This document shows positions 9,042-17,700 of a stretch of DNA of 64,000 nt, piece after piece. Source of the stretch: a virus. The first letter of the stretch is position 1, and every line of letters starts with the position of its first letter. Below the pieces are notes generated by a model. The model saw only the letters and a program-made list of their open reading frames with translations. It was not told the DNA's origin and did no database searches. The stretch is from positions 1 to 64,000 of the IMG/VR virus record IMGVR_UViG_3300008266_008316; one strand, 5' to 3'. Made by a program: the position numbers and the translations under genes.

Positions 9042-9568
9042 ACAACCAATCAGAATTTTTTGCTCGACATGGGTATGCATACATTAAAGACGTACTGACA
9101 CACCAGCAGTGCGACGACTTTGCTCAGTTGATGTATGACATGAAAGCTACAGATCGTTTAGTTTATGAAGGTGGTGACCAAAAGTTTTATGATAATTCGT
9201 ATGGTGGAAACCATCCAGAGTTTGAGGCCGCATTGCGATCATTAACAGACAGATTGCAAGACGAGTTGGGAGTTAAAATGACTCCCGCTAATTCGTTTGG
9301 ACGCATTTATTATAATGGTGGAACTTTACACAAACACGTTGATCGTCAAGGTCTTGATTACACTATGTCTATTACGCTATTTAATAGTTTAGATAAGGAA
9401 TGGCCATTGTGGTGTATTGATAAGACAAATAATCAAGTTCCTTTGAATATTGGTCGAGGTGATGGTGGTATGATGTTAGGAACAACAATGACACATTGGC
9501 GTGATGATTTAATTTGCGAACCACACCAGCATGTTGTTCAACTATTCATGCATTGGAGTTTTGCATGA
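9038..9568 (+). CDS. 2OG-Fe(II) oxygenase, prolyl-4-hydroxylase-like
   Basis: A 176-aa single-domain protein. The iron-binding HxD is at His100/Asp102 in LHKHVDRQG. A distal His follows in EPHQHVVQLF (163 or 165). The spacing and the double-stranded beta-helix pattern fit the P4H/PKHD-type dioxygenases common in phages. Such enzymes hydroxylate Pro or other residues using 2-oxoglutarate and O2. It is translationally coupled to both neighbours (ATGA overlaps). Given the Pro-rich repeat protein and Hyp-glycosyltransferase-like genes upstream, prolyl hydroxylation is an attractive inference. Sugar or lipid hydroxylation cannot be excluded. Confidence 0.7.
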   Translation: MNNQSEFFARHGYAYIKDVLTHQQCDDFAQLMYDMKATDRLVYEGGDQKFYDNSYGGNHPEFEAALRSLTDRLQDELGVKMTPANSFGRIYYNGGTLHKHVDRQGLDYTMSITLFNSLDKEWPLWCIDKTNNQVPLNIGRGDGGMMLGTTMTHWRDDLICEPHQHVVQLFMHWSFA

Positions 9569-10185
9569 ACGAAAAACTTAAACACGAATTTGAGATTATA
9601 ATACACGCTGTACATGCTATGAATCCAACGGCAAATGGGTGGGGATGCATAGAAACTCGAAGTGGTGGTGGTAGTACATTAGAATCTACAAAACCTTTAA
9701 GAAATGCATTGCCAAAATTATTTGATACATTTAATATCAAATCAATTCTAGACATACCGTGTGGTGACTTTCATTGGATGAAAGAAGTCAATTTGACGGG
9801 AATCGAATACGTCGGAGCGGACATTGCCGAAGTATTCGTCAATGACAACAGACTAAATTATCCACAGCATGAATTTCTACATTTAGATATTACAGAAGAT
9901 CCTTTACCTAAAAAGGATTTAGTTATAGTGCGAGATTGTTTTATACATCTTTCTTATGAGAATATAAAAAAGTCCCTAGAGAACATAAAAAATAGTGGAA
10001 GTACATACTTGCTAACCAGTAGTAGAAGGAATCTTATAGAAAATAAAGATATTTTAGACTCTGATTTTAGACAAATTAATATGGAAATAAATCCATTTTA
10101 TTTAAACCCTATATATTGTATTGATGAAGATACGTCTGAACCATATCGATCTATGATATTAATCAAAATAGATGATTTAAAATAA
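9565..10185 (+). CDS. Class I SAM-dependent methyltransferase
   Basis: A 206-aa protein starting at the ATG coupled to the oxygenase stop (ATGA at 9565). Motif I reads ILDIPCGDFHWM, followed by YVGADI and DLVIVRDCFIHL, which is a Rossmann methyltransferase core. The acceptor is unknown. Being last in the sugar cluster, it may methylate a glycan hydroxyl or a protein side chain. Confidence 0.7.
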   Translation: MNEKLKHEFEIIIHAVHAMNPTANGWGCIETRSGGGSTLESTKPLRNALPKLFDTFNIKSILDIPCGDFHWMKEVNLTGIEYVGADIAEVFVNDNRLNYPQHEFLHLDITEDPLPKKDLVIVRDCFIHLSYENIKKSLENIKNSGSTYLLTSSRRNLIENKDILDSDFRQINMEINPFYLNPIYCIDEDTSEPYRSMILIKIDDLK

Positions 10186-10206
10186 ACTTAAAATAAAGAG
10201 GTTACT

Positions 10207-11277
10207 ATGAAAATGATAGCATATCCCGCATCCGACAGACCGTTTAGACTACAGCCTGCTGGATCTAAACGTCCTTGGATGGACGATGCAGTAAATAAAA
10301 ACCCGTACAGATGTTTACCATTATCTATGGCTAATTCATTTGGGTGGGAAATATTGTCAGAGGCACACTTCACAGCAGAGTGGGATGGAAATAATGCGCC
10401 TTCTGGTGTAAAAATAAAACACCACGATGGTTATGGAACTCCATCGTCTCACTTTGGAGAAGGTACCTTAACTTGGCATGCTGGATGGTTATTCCAAATG
10501 GAATATCCATACGGACTATACGTTACTGGTGCACCGAACACACCTGTGCCAAACGTTATACCATTGTCTGGGGTAGTAGAAGCGCACTGGTTAAGATATT
10601 CCTTTACTCTAAATTGGAGATTTACACAACCTGGATCTTTTGAAGTAAAAATAGGAGATCCTATTGCGCTTATTTTCCCTATCGACTTGACGGTGTTTGA
10701 TAATACGGAAGCAGAAATTCGTTCGCTCCACGATCCAGAATTCAAAGAATTTCACGATGATTACTGGAATTGGAATGTTTCGAGATTAAAATATATGTCC
10801 GAACAACGAGCGGGTCACCATTCAGCAGATGTATGGCAGAAACACTACTTTAGAGGAGTATATCCGGCTGAAGTAAAGGATGGATCGCTTATGGGTGATC
10901 CAACTGCTTCAAGTAAAAAGTGTCCATTTCATACTAACGCGGAAGGTAAACAACAGTCCACGCATAGAACCAAACCAAATGTACGGGAATTTGTTGATAA
11001 ACGAATTGGTAAGTTTGAAACGCCGCCTATATACTGGGAACTGACAAAAAAGATTCAAGATCAACGTAATCTAGAATCTTCTCAAAACGCACAATCGACC
11101 AACCAGCAAGTTGCTGTAAATTCCAAAGAAATAGAAATGGAAAATAAAGTGAAGGAGTTAGAGTTGAAGTTGCGTATCGCTGAGACGCAATTAAAATTAC
11201 AAAGTACTCAACTTCCAAAAGCTAATAAGAGTAAGACAGCAACAAAGAAAAAGAAGATTTCAGTTGAGGTAAAATAA
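10207..11277 (+). CDS. DUF6065-like protein with C-terminal coiled coil
   Basis: A 356-aa protein starting MKMIAYPASDRPFRL after an AGAGG site. The first about 250 residues (PLSMANSFGWEIL, a GTLTWHAGWLF strand, NVIPLSGVVEAHWL) resemble the domain of unknown function DUF6065 found in phages and bacteria, often near oxygenase and sugar genes. A KKCPFH.. segment near residue 240 ends that domain. The last about 70 residues are a charged coiled coil with a Lys-rich tail. The function is not known. It is the last gene before the helicase block. Confidence 0.5.
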   Translation: MKMIAYPASDRPFRLQPAGSKRPWMDDAVNKNPYRCLPLSMANSFGWEILSEAHFTAEWDGNNAPSGVKIKHHDGYGTPSSHFGEGTLTWHAGWLFQMEYPYGLYVTGAPNTPVPNVIPLSGVVEAHWLRYSFTLNWRFTQPGSFEVKIGDPIALIFPIDLTVFDNTEAEIRSLHDPEFKEFHDDYWNWNVSRLKYMSEQRAGHHSADVWQKHYFRGVYPAEVKDGSLMGDPTASSKKCPFHTNAEGKQQSTHRTKPNVREFVDKRIGKFETPPIYWELTKKIQDQRNLESSQNAQSTNQQVAVNSKEIEMENKVKELELKLRIAETQLKLQSTQLPKANKSKTATKKKKISVEVK

Positions 11278-11508
11278 ATGAAAGAAGTAACGATGGACGT
11301 TCCTATCGCATTAGCGCAATTGATATTAAATAATAACGAAGCGTTAAAAAAATATCAATCACAATTAATGCAACAGATTAAACTTGCTAATGAACAAATG
11401 ATGCAAATATTAAAATTAGATCCAGAGGAGGGTTGGCAATTGGACATGGAACGAATGGTATATGTTCGTGCAACAACTCCAGAAGAAATACTAGAGGTTG
11501 AGGCTTAA
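11278..11508 (+). CDS. Small helical phage protein, unknown function
   Basis: A 76-aa protein whose ATG directly follows the previous stop and whose own stop overlaps the next ATG by one base (taATG). It is mostly a Gln/Leu-rich amphipathic helix, followed by a DPEEGWQLDMERMVYV segment. That arrangement is typical of conserved T4-like phage orphans, but I do not recognise the family. Confidence 0.6.
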   Translation: MKEVTMDVPIALAQLILNNNEALKKYQSQLMQQIKLANEQMMQILKLDPEEGWQLDMERMVYVRATTPEEILEVEA

Positions 11509-13391
11509 TGCATCCTTCGTTGGATGAAGTGGTCTTTACGTGGGGAAAATACTCGGGGCATACGTTGGGTAGCGTTCGGCGTACTGCCCCGCAGTATTTA
11601 CAATGGATAACCACAACTAAAACATTACCAGCAAAATGGATTGAAGCAGCACAACGAGCTTTGTTAGGTGATGATGTATCGGACTTACAACTACCCCGTG
11701 TCAAGCAATCCGATAAACCCAAAGAAGAACGAGAACAACAGACAGGTCCAATTGAAGTCCATTTGAAGGACACCAAGACGGCCTATATTGTCATGCCGTA
11801 CAACAAACTCCTATTGGAACAATTCAAGTATGAGATTGACGGACGGAAATGGAATGGTGATGAAAAGCATTGGGAGTTTCCCGCAGTACATCTTCCAAAA
11901 GTCAAGAAGTTGTTTCCAAATTCCGTTTTATCATCGTCGGCTGAAAAATTATTAGGTAAGTTACAAGAACGTCGGGAAGATTTAGATGAAATTCGTCAAA
12001 AGGAAGATACGGATTTTGAAATTAAGGGATTGAAACTCAACCTCTATCCATACCAAAAAGTTGGTGTACAATTCGTCGATAGAGCTGGTGGTCGGTGTCT
12101 CATTGCGGATGCGCCGGGATTGGGTAAGACGGTGCAAGCTATTGCGTACGCACAACTTCATAATCTCAAAACGTTAATTGTTTGTCCTTTGTCCGTAGTC
12201 GTGAATTGGCAACGTGAAATTAAAAAGTTCACGGGCAAAGAGAGTACTGTTTGGGATAGTAAGGTGTACGATGGAAACCTTAAACACCAGTTTCATATTA
12301 CCCATTACGATGCAGTTGCGAAAAATAATCATTGGCTTCGTGACCAAGGATTTGACTTATTGGTGTGTGATGAAGCAACCTATCTAAAGAATCGTCAGAC
12401 TATTCGAGCAAAGAGCATTCTTGGGTCGTGGAAAGAACGCCGTAAGTATCCCGGCATCAAAACCAAGTATACGATTTTCTTGACGGGAACGCCGGTCATG
12501 TCTCGTCCGATTGAAGCATTTAGTTTATTGAACTTCTTGGATAAGGAACGCTTCAATAACTTCTTCCATTTCACGCAAAGATATGGTGGATGGAAAGGTC
12601 AAGCACCAATGAATCTTCAAGACCTCCACGACCGCACAAAAGATTTGGTAATTCGACGAAAGAAAGATCAAGTACTAACGGAATTACCGGCTAAACAACG
12701 GAATGATTTATATGTGGAATTGACGAAGGACGAAAGAAAAGAATACAACGAATTATTGAAAGAATTATTTGGTAAATGGAAAATGGATGGGAAACCTTCT
12801 ATTAAACACATGCCAAAACTACAAAGCTTCCTAATTGAAAAGAAGTTACCTCGGTTGGTAGAAATGATTGATGAATTTCTGGATAACGACAAACCCATCC
12901 TCATCTTCAGTAATTATATTGCTCCATTGAAGTTCTTGCTGGAACATTATGGACATCACGCAGCACTATTGACAGGTGAAATGAATAAAAATGAACGCCA
13001 AGAAACTATTGACAAATTAGTTAGCGGGCAGGCTAAGATTGGATTATTCAGCCTGTTAGCAGCCGGTATGGGTATCGACGGATTGCAACACAAGATTGAT
13101 ACGGTTGTATTTCTGAATATGGATTGGGTTCCCGCAAATCACGAACAGGCAGAGGACAGAACCCATCGTATTGGCCAAAAGGCACAAGTACAGGTCTATT
13201 ATATGGTCTGTGATGGTACGATGGACGAGTATATGCGTGATATTCTAAAAGAAAAACAATCGGTAGCCGATATGATTGTAGATGGTGCATTGGTTACGCC
13301 GGATAAACAAAAGTCTTATTTTAAGGAGTTTGTCAGAAGATTAAATAGCGCATATAATGAACGCTTTGACATAGAAAACGATTCTGACTGA
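11508..13391 (+). CDS. SNF2/HARP-type DNA helicase (UvsW/SMARCAL1-like)
   Basis: A 627-aa protein. The N-terminal about 45 residues (GKYSGHTLGSV..PQYLQWI) match the small zinc-free module found at the C-terminus of exonuclease X-like proteins. Next comes a HARP-like substrate domain (KYEIDGRKWNGDEKHWEFP). The SNF2 motor follows: Walker A APGLGKT (about residue 200), DEAT box (about 286), LTGTPVMSRP, and C-terminal motifs LLTGEMNKNER and RTHRIGQ. SMARCAL1/HARP proteins anneal ssDNA and remodel forks, and T4 UvsW does a similar job, so a role in fork regression and recombination is likely. It sits apart from the other replication genes. Confidence 0.85.
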   Translation: MHPSLDEVVFTWGKYSGHTLGSVRRTAPQYLQWITTTKTLPAKWIEAAQRALLGDDVSDLQLPRVKQSDKPKEEREQQTGPIEVHLKDTKTAYIVMPYNKLLLEQFKYEIDGRKWNGDEKHWEFPAVHLPKVKKLFPNSVLSSSAEKLLGKLQERREDLDEIRQKEDTDFEIKGLKLNLYPYQKVGVQFVDRAGGRCLIADAPGLGKTVQAIAYAQLHNLKTLIVCPLSVVVNWQREIKKFTGKESTVWDSKVYDGNLKHQFHITHYDAVAKNNHWLRDQGFDLLVCDEATYLKNRQTIRAKSILGSWKERRKYPGIKTKYTIFLTGTPVMSRPIEAFSLLNFLDKERFNNFFHFTQRYGGWKGQAPMNLQDLHDRTKDLVIRRKKDQVLTELPAKQRNDLYVELTKDERKEYNELLKELFGKWKMDGKPSIKHMPKLQSFLIEKKLPRLVEMIDEFLDNDKPILIFSNYIAPLKFLLEHYGHHAALLTGEMNKNERQETIDKLVSGQAKIGLFSLLAAGMGIDGLQHKIDTVVFLNMDWVPANHEQAEDRTHRIGQKAQVQVYYMVCDGTMDEYMRDILKEKQSVADMIVDGALVTPDKQKSYFKEFVRRLNSAYNERFDIENDSD

Positions 13392-13407
13392 TATTTATTA
13401 ATATCAG
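13388..13407. repeat. 8-bp inverted repeat after the helicase gene
   Basis: CTGATATT (13388-13395) and AATATCAG (13400-13407) form a perfect 8-bp stem with a TATT loop overlapping the helicase stop. No clean U tract follows. It may be a weak 3' end or part of a late promoter region for the tail operon, because the sequence holds a TATTTAT element also seen upstream of other genes. Confidence 0.4.
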
Positions 13408-13440
13408 CAGTAAATATTTTATATTAATAAGGAGTTACAT

Positions 13441-14220
13441 ATGGAGCAAAAAACAGTTACAGAAAATCTATTTCCAACTGAAGTAATTGATTTACCTTCA
13501 AAGGGAGTCTTTTATGCAGAAGGAAGTCCGTTACGTTCTGGACAAATCGAAATTAAGTATATGACCGCAAAGGAAGAAGATATCCTTACGTCAACTAACT
13601 TAATTCAGAAAGGTGTTGTGTTGGATAAGTTGATGGATAGTTTAATCGTCACAAAGGGTGTAAAATCATCGGATCTATTAATTGGTGATTTAAATGCAGT
13701 GATGGTTGCTACCAGAATTCTTGGATATGGTAAAGATTATTCTGTAGGAATGACTTGTCCGAAGTGTGGCAAGACTATTGAAGAAACGGTTGATTTGACT
13801 ACATTAAAAACAGAAAACGAACCAGACGGAAATAGTCCGACTGAAATTAAAATAGTTCTTCCGGTGTCTAAAGCAGAAGTAACATTAAAGTTGTTGACCC
13901 GTGGAGATGAATTGGCTATTGAGAAGGAAACGAAGGCTCTTAAGAAGGCAAATTCAGAAATAGAATCCGATACGACCGCAAGACTTCGAGCAATGATTTC
14001 GTCAGTAAACGGTGAAACAAACAAAGGAAAGATTTGGACATTTGTGGAAAACTTGTTAGTTAAGGATACAAGATTCTTACGTGAACAGTACAGACAGCTT
14101 ATTCCAGATGTTGACTTCAATGTAAATGTTGATTGTGATTCATGTGGTTCTGACAACTTATCGGTGAGGTTGCCTATCGGCATCAACTTCTTTTGGCCTG
14201 ACGCCGGAGTACAAGGCTGA
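13441..14220 (+). CDS. 26: T4 gp26-like baseplate hub assembly / tail chaperone protein
   Basis: A 259-aa protein with a strong AAGGAG site. It begins with the family signature FPTEVIDLPSKGVFYAEGSPL, then IEIKYMTAKEEDIL. A zinc ribbon follows (CPKC about 103-106 and CDSCG about 237-241). The end, PIGINFFWPDAGVQG, is typical of T4-type gp26. In T4 the protein is needed for baseplate hub assembly and is not in the virion. It sits just upstream of the tape measure gene, where other phages encode frameshifting tail chaperones. The +1 frame downstream of the FF codons stays open into the next small ORF (see findings). Confidence 0.75.
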   Translation: MEQKTVTENLFPTEVIDLPSKGVFYAEGSPLRSGQIEIKYMTAKEEDILTSTNLIQKGVVLDKLMDSLIVTKGVKSSDLLIGDLNAVMVATRILGYGKDYSVGMTCPKCGKTIEETVDLTTLKTENEPDGNSPTEIKIVLPVSKAEVTLKLLTRGDELAIEKETKALKKANSEIESDTTARLRAMISSVNGETNKGKIWTFVENLLVKDTRFLREQYRQLIPDVDFNVNVDCDSCGSDNLSVRLPIGINFFWPDAGVQG

Positions 14221-14233
14221 AATCCATAAGTCG

Positions 14234-14383
14234 ATGCTGATAACAGCACACTATTCAAAAGGGGCGCTTAGCGTCATAGAGTTATATCAAATGCCTGTTT
14301 ATCTTCGAAATTTCTATATACGTGAGTTTGGTAAGTTGAAACAAGAAGAAGCAGACAGAATAGAAAAGGCATCTAAACGGTAA
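14234..14383 (+). CDS. 49-aa small tail assembly protein, possibly a +1 frameshift extension of gp26
   Basis: The ATG at 14234 opens 49 codons, MLITAHYSKGALSVIEL.. to ..EKASKR, with a YQMPVYLRNFYIREF core. No Shine-Dalgarno is seen in the preceding 15 nt. The same frame is open upstream to 14168 and reads GLTPEYKAEIHKS before the Met. A +1 slip on TTC-TTT-TGG (14188-14196) would therefore fuse it to the gp26-like protein. Either independent initiation or programmed frameshifting is possible; the coding character looks real. Confidence 0.6.
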   Translation: MLITAHYSKGALSVIELYQMPVYLRNFYIREFGKLKQEEADRIEKASKR

Positions 14384-14388
14384 TCCAT

Positions 14389-14763
14389 ATGATATTACTC
14401 AAAGAACTTTTAAGTGATTATGATAGAGGGTATAAAGGATGGGCACGAGCGGGTTCTCCAATGATAACGGTAGTGGACAACTTCCGAGTATTCGCTGGAT
14501 CGGCAACTCGTTCTGCCACTCCTTTGTATACTATTAAAGGTAATAAATTATTTAAAGGTTTAGCAACAGCTGGAGCACCATTAGCTACATTGGTCGGGGA
14601 TTTAATGTTTCCGGGGTGGCATGTTAATGGCGCACCAATGGCTCGATTAAAAAGAGATATTTCTATAAAAGGTGCAGCAACTATGGGACCAGCAATAGCA
14701 ACTGCACCAAGTGGAAATGTTGCTACGTTGTTTGCGGCAACATATCACGCACTTCGAGGATAA
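14389..14763 (+). CDS. Repeat protein with five about 20-aa units, unknown function
   Basis: A 124-aa protein. After a short helical start it contains five imperfect repeats of about 18-20 residues with the pattern [FY]xGxAxxGAPLxTLxGD (for example FKGLATAGAPLATLVGD and FPGWHVNGAPMARLKRD). This suggests a small beta-solenoid or propeller-like fold. It lies between the gp26-like gene and the tape measure, so a tail assembly or structural role is inferred. I do not recognise the family. Confidence 0.65.
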   Translation: MILLKELLSDYDRGYKGWARAGSPMITVVDNFRVFAGSATRSATPLYTIKGNKLFKGLATAGAPLATLVGDLMFPGWHVNGAPMARLKRDISIKGAATMGPAIATAPSGNVATLFAATYHALRG

Positions 14764-14766
14764 TGA

Positions 14767-17700
14767 ATGGCGGAAGATACTACGGTAAACACCGAAGAAT
14801 TATCTAGTACGATTGCTTCGCTTACAGCAAGTTTAAAAAAGTTATCTGAAGATGCCGGAAAGGTTAATCTTAAGGGTGCGTCAGATTCTGCTACAAAAAC
14901 ATCTTCCTCATTAAAAGAATTAAGTAGTACTGCAAATACTATTAAGAGCGCACTTAAGCAGTTCGGTGATGAGGTAGCCACGGCTACTAAACAGTTAGAT
15001 GCAACTAAACAATCACTTCAAGAGCAATCGACGCAAGCAAGTAGACTCAAGCGTTCGATGGGTGCCGCGTCTAATGAATTTTTAAATGTAATTCAGACAA
15101 CTAAAGCAGAATATGCCGTAGCAAAAGCTAAGGTATCAGTTGCACAAGCATCAGTTGCACAAGCACGAGAATTGTTGAATGCACAGAAACAACACACGGC
15201 TGCATTATTAAAAGAAGCAGATAGTACGTTTGCAACCCTAGAACAAAAAGTCCAAGAACAAGGTGGAGTGCAAGCATTAATTGATTCTAGAAACGAATCG
15301 TTAGGATACGTACAAGCTCAAATAAAAGCAGCACAAGGTGAAAAGCAAGCAACTGAAGAACGAATATCGCAAATAAAGAGCGCAAATCAAGCGTTACAGA
15401 GTCAAGCAGAATCTTCAAGAGATCTAGAAAGATTCATGCAATCTCAAATTAATGCTGCTAATGAAGATGTTGCAGCAAGTAACGATAGAATTAAATCATT
15501 ACGAGGTAATGAAGAAGTTCAAAAATCTCAAATTGATGCGGTAAATGAAGAGATACGTCGAATTCAAAAACGTGGTGAATTCAAAGGTAGAGGAAAACAG
15601 AAGGAATTAACACAAGAAGAAGAACAACTTGTAAAAACTCTACAAGCTAGAAAAGAAAGTATCCTTGCTGCGTTTAATGAAACAAAAGAAATGCGAAAAG
15701 CAGAGATTCAGTACAGAGACAGTATTGCTGCTTCAATTCCTGGTATGGAAGCAGATATGCAGTCAGCAGCCGATGCCGCAGGTGCTTACGAATCCGCTAT
15801 TGCACAAAACAATAATACTCTCACGCGAGAAAACTTACGTCGATTGGATTTAATTCAATCTATCGGTGGTATGGAATCTGAAGCACAACAAATAAGTGAA
15901 GGATTACAAGAATTAGAAGCAATAAATAACGATTATCAAAGTGAAATAGATAATTTAACAGACAAATTGCAACAGCAAGCTGGAGAGGTGCTACAGTCAA
16001 CAGCCGCTGAAAATAATTTACAAAAAGCTTTAGAAGATAGAATCGCCGAAGAAGAAACCGTTAGAAAGGAAGCAGCAAATACATTGGCGTCTGGTATAGC
16101 AAAGAGTATGAATGCGCTTGCGGGTACATTACAAACATTAGGTAATGCTCTTGGTAATCTAGTAGCTACGGTACGTCAAACGCAACAACAGTTTGGATTG
16201 TCAGCGGGTTCTGCTGCAAAATTAAAATTTGAAAATCTTGTAGCTAGTGTTAAGAGTTTTGCTGGAACATTTACTTCGTTAGGTAAACAGGCTGGCGTTA
16301 CTACGGAACAAATTCAAGAAGCACAAGCAGCATTCCAATCTGAATTTGGTGGCGTACTAACTTCTGGTGCCGCCGCTGATATAGCACGTCAAGCTAAAGA
16401 AATGGGTGTTGGTGCTGGTGAGTTGGCAAAAGCACGCCGTGTCTTTATGACCCAAACAATGGGTGATACTGGTGCTGCAAAGAAAGCACAAGATCAGTTC
16501 GTTAGTGAATTTGCTAAGAAGGGATTGACTTCTAAAGATGCAATGGCAGCAATTGGTCAAAATTCCGAATTGTTGGCTCGAAATGGAACACGATTTGCTG
16601 TTTCATTTGCACGCGCCGCAGCAGACGCAAAGAAGATTGGTGTAGATTTAGGTAAGATTGATCAAGTCGGTGATAATATTATTGGTGACTTTGAAGGCTT
16701 CCTAGAGAAACAGGCAGAACTTGGAGCAATGGGCTTCGGATTTGATAGTAGCAGACTGGCTGAAGTTGCGGAATCTGGAGACACCGGTGCGTTGATGGAA
16801 GAGTTGAGATCACAACTTGCATCGCAAGGTAAAGACCTAACTAAACTTCGTCGGTCAGAACAACTAGCTCTATCACAAGCGTTTGGTATTTCTATGGAAG
16901 AACTCCAACGTTTGGGAGCACCGAAAGGAACTGAAGGTTCTGGAGAAGCAACGTTATCACCGGAACAATTACAAAAAGATGCAAACGGATTCTTATCCAG
17001 ATTAGTTAACCTTGGGGAAGCACAGGCATTAGTATTTACTGGAATTGCTACAACACTTGGATTTATAGCAAAGGGATTGGGAACTTCAACTGCCCAAAAC
17101 ATAATTTCTAAATTTATAAAATTGCCTGGAACCGGAGCAGCGGGAACTGCAGCGACATCCGCCGCAGGCACTGCAGCGACATCCGCTGCAGGTACTGCTG
17201 CAACACAAACTACTTTCCTACAAGGATTACGTACCGCTATAACATCACCGTTACAAAGTATTAGAACGGCTATAGCTGCGCCTGGTCGAGTTACTGGTTC
17301 TATTATGCAGGGTGCGGGGTCAGTAGCAAAATCTCTAATATCGCCTGTAAGTAAAGGTGTGAAGCTGGGTGGATCTGCATTATCTGGTATATTTGGAGCA
17401 GCCGAAGGATTTATGACGGCTAGACAGCAAGGCAAATCTGGAACAGAAGCTGCGGGTTCCGGTTTGGTTCAAGGTGGATTGGCTGCTGTGGGAACTGCTT
17501 TGGGAGCAATGGGAGGTCCACTTGGTATGATGGTCGGTGGATTTATAGGAAACACATTAGGTAAATCAATTAACAAATACTTCCCAGGCGTTGCACACGT
17601 ATTCGGTCAACAAATATCAGGATTTATCAGTATGTTCACGCCAATTAAAGAAGCATTTGGTATGGTGTGGAAATCATTATCACCAGTAAAAGATGCGTTT

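Noticed and set aside
13737-14258. 173-codon - strand frame opposite the gp26-like gene
   Set aside because: The + strand protein is conserved, and the - frame is low in typical phage coding features.
16662-17435. 257-codon open frame on the - strand inside the tape measure gene
   Set aside because: It lies wholly opposite a clear tape measure gene with strong coding pattern, has odd Pro/Ala/Cys composition and no ribosome site.
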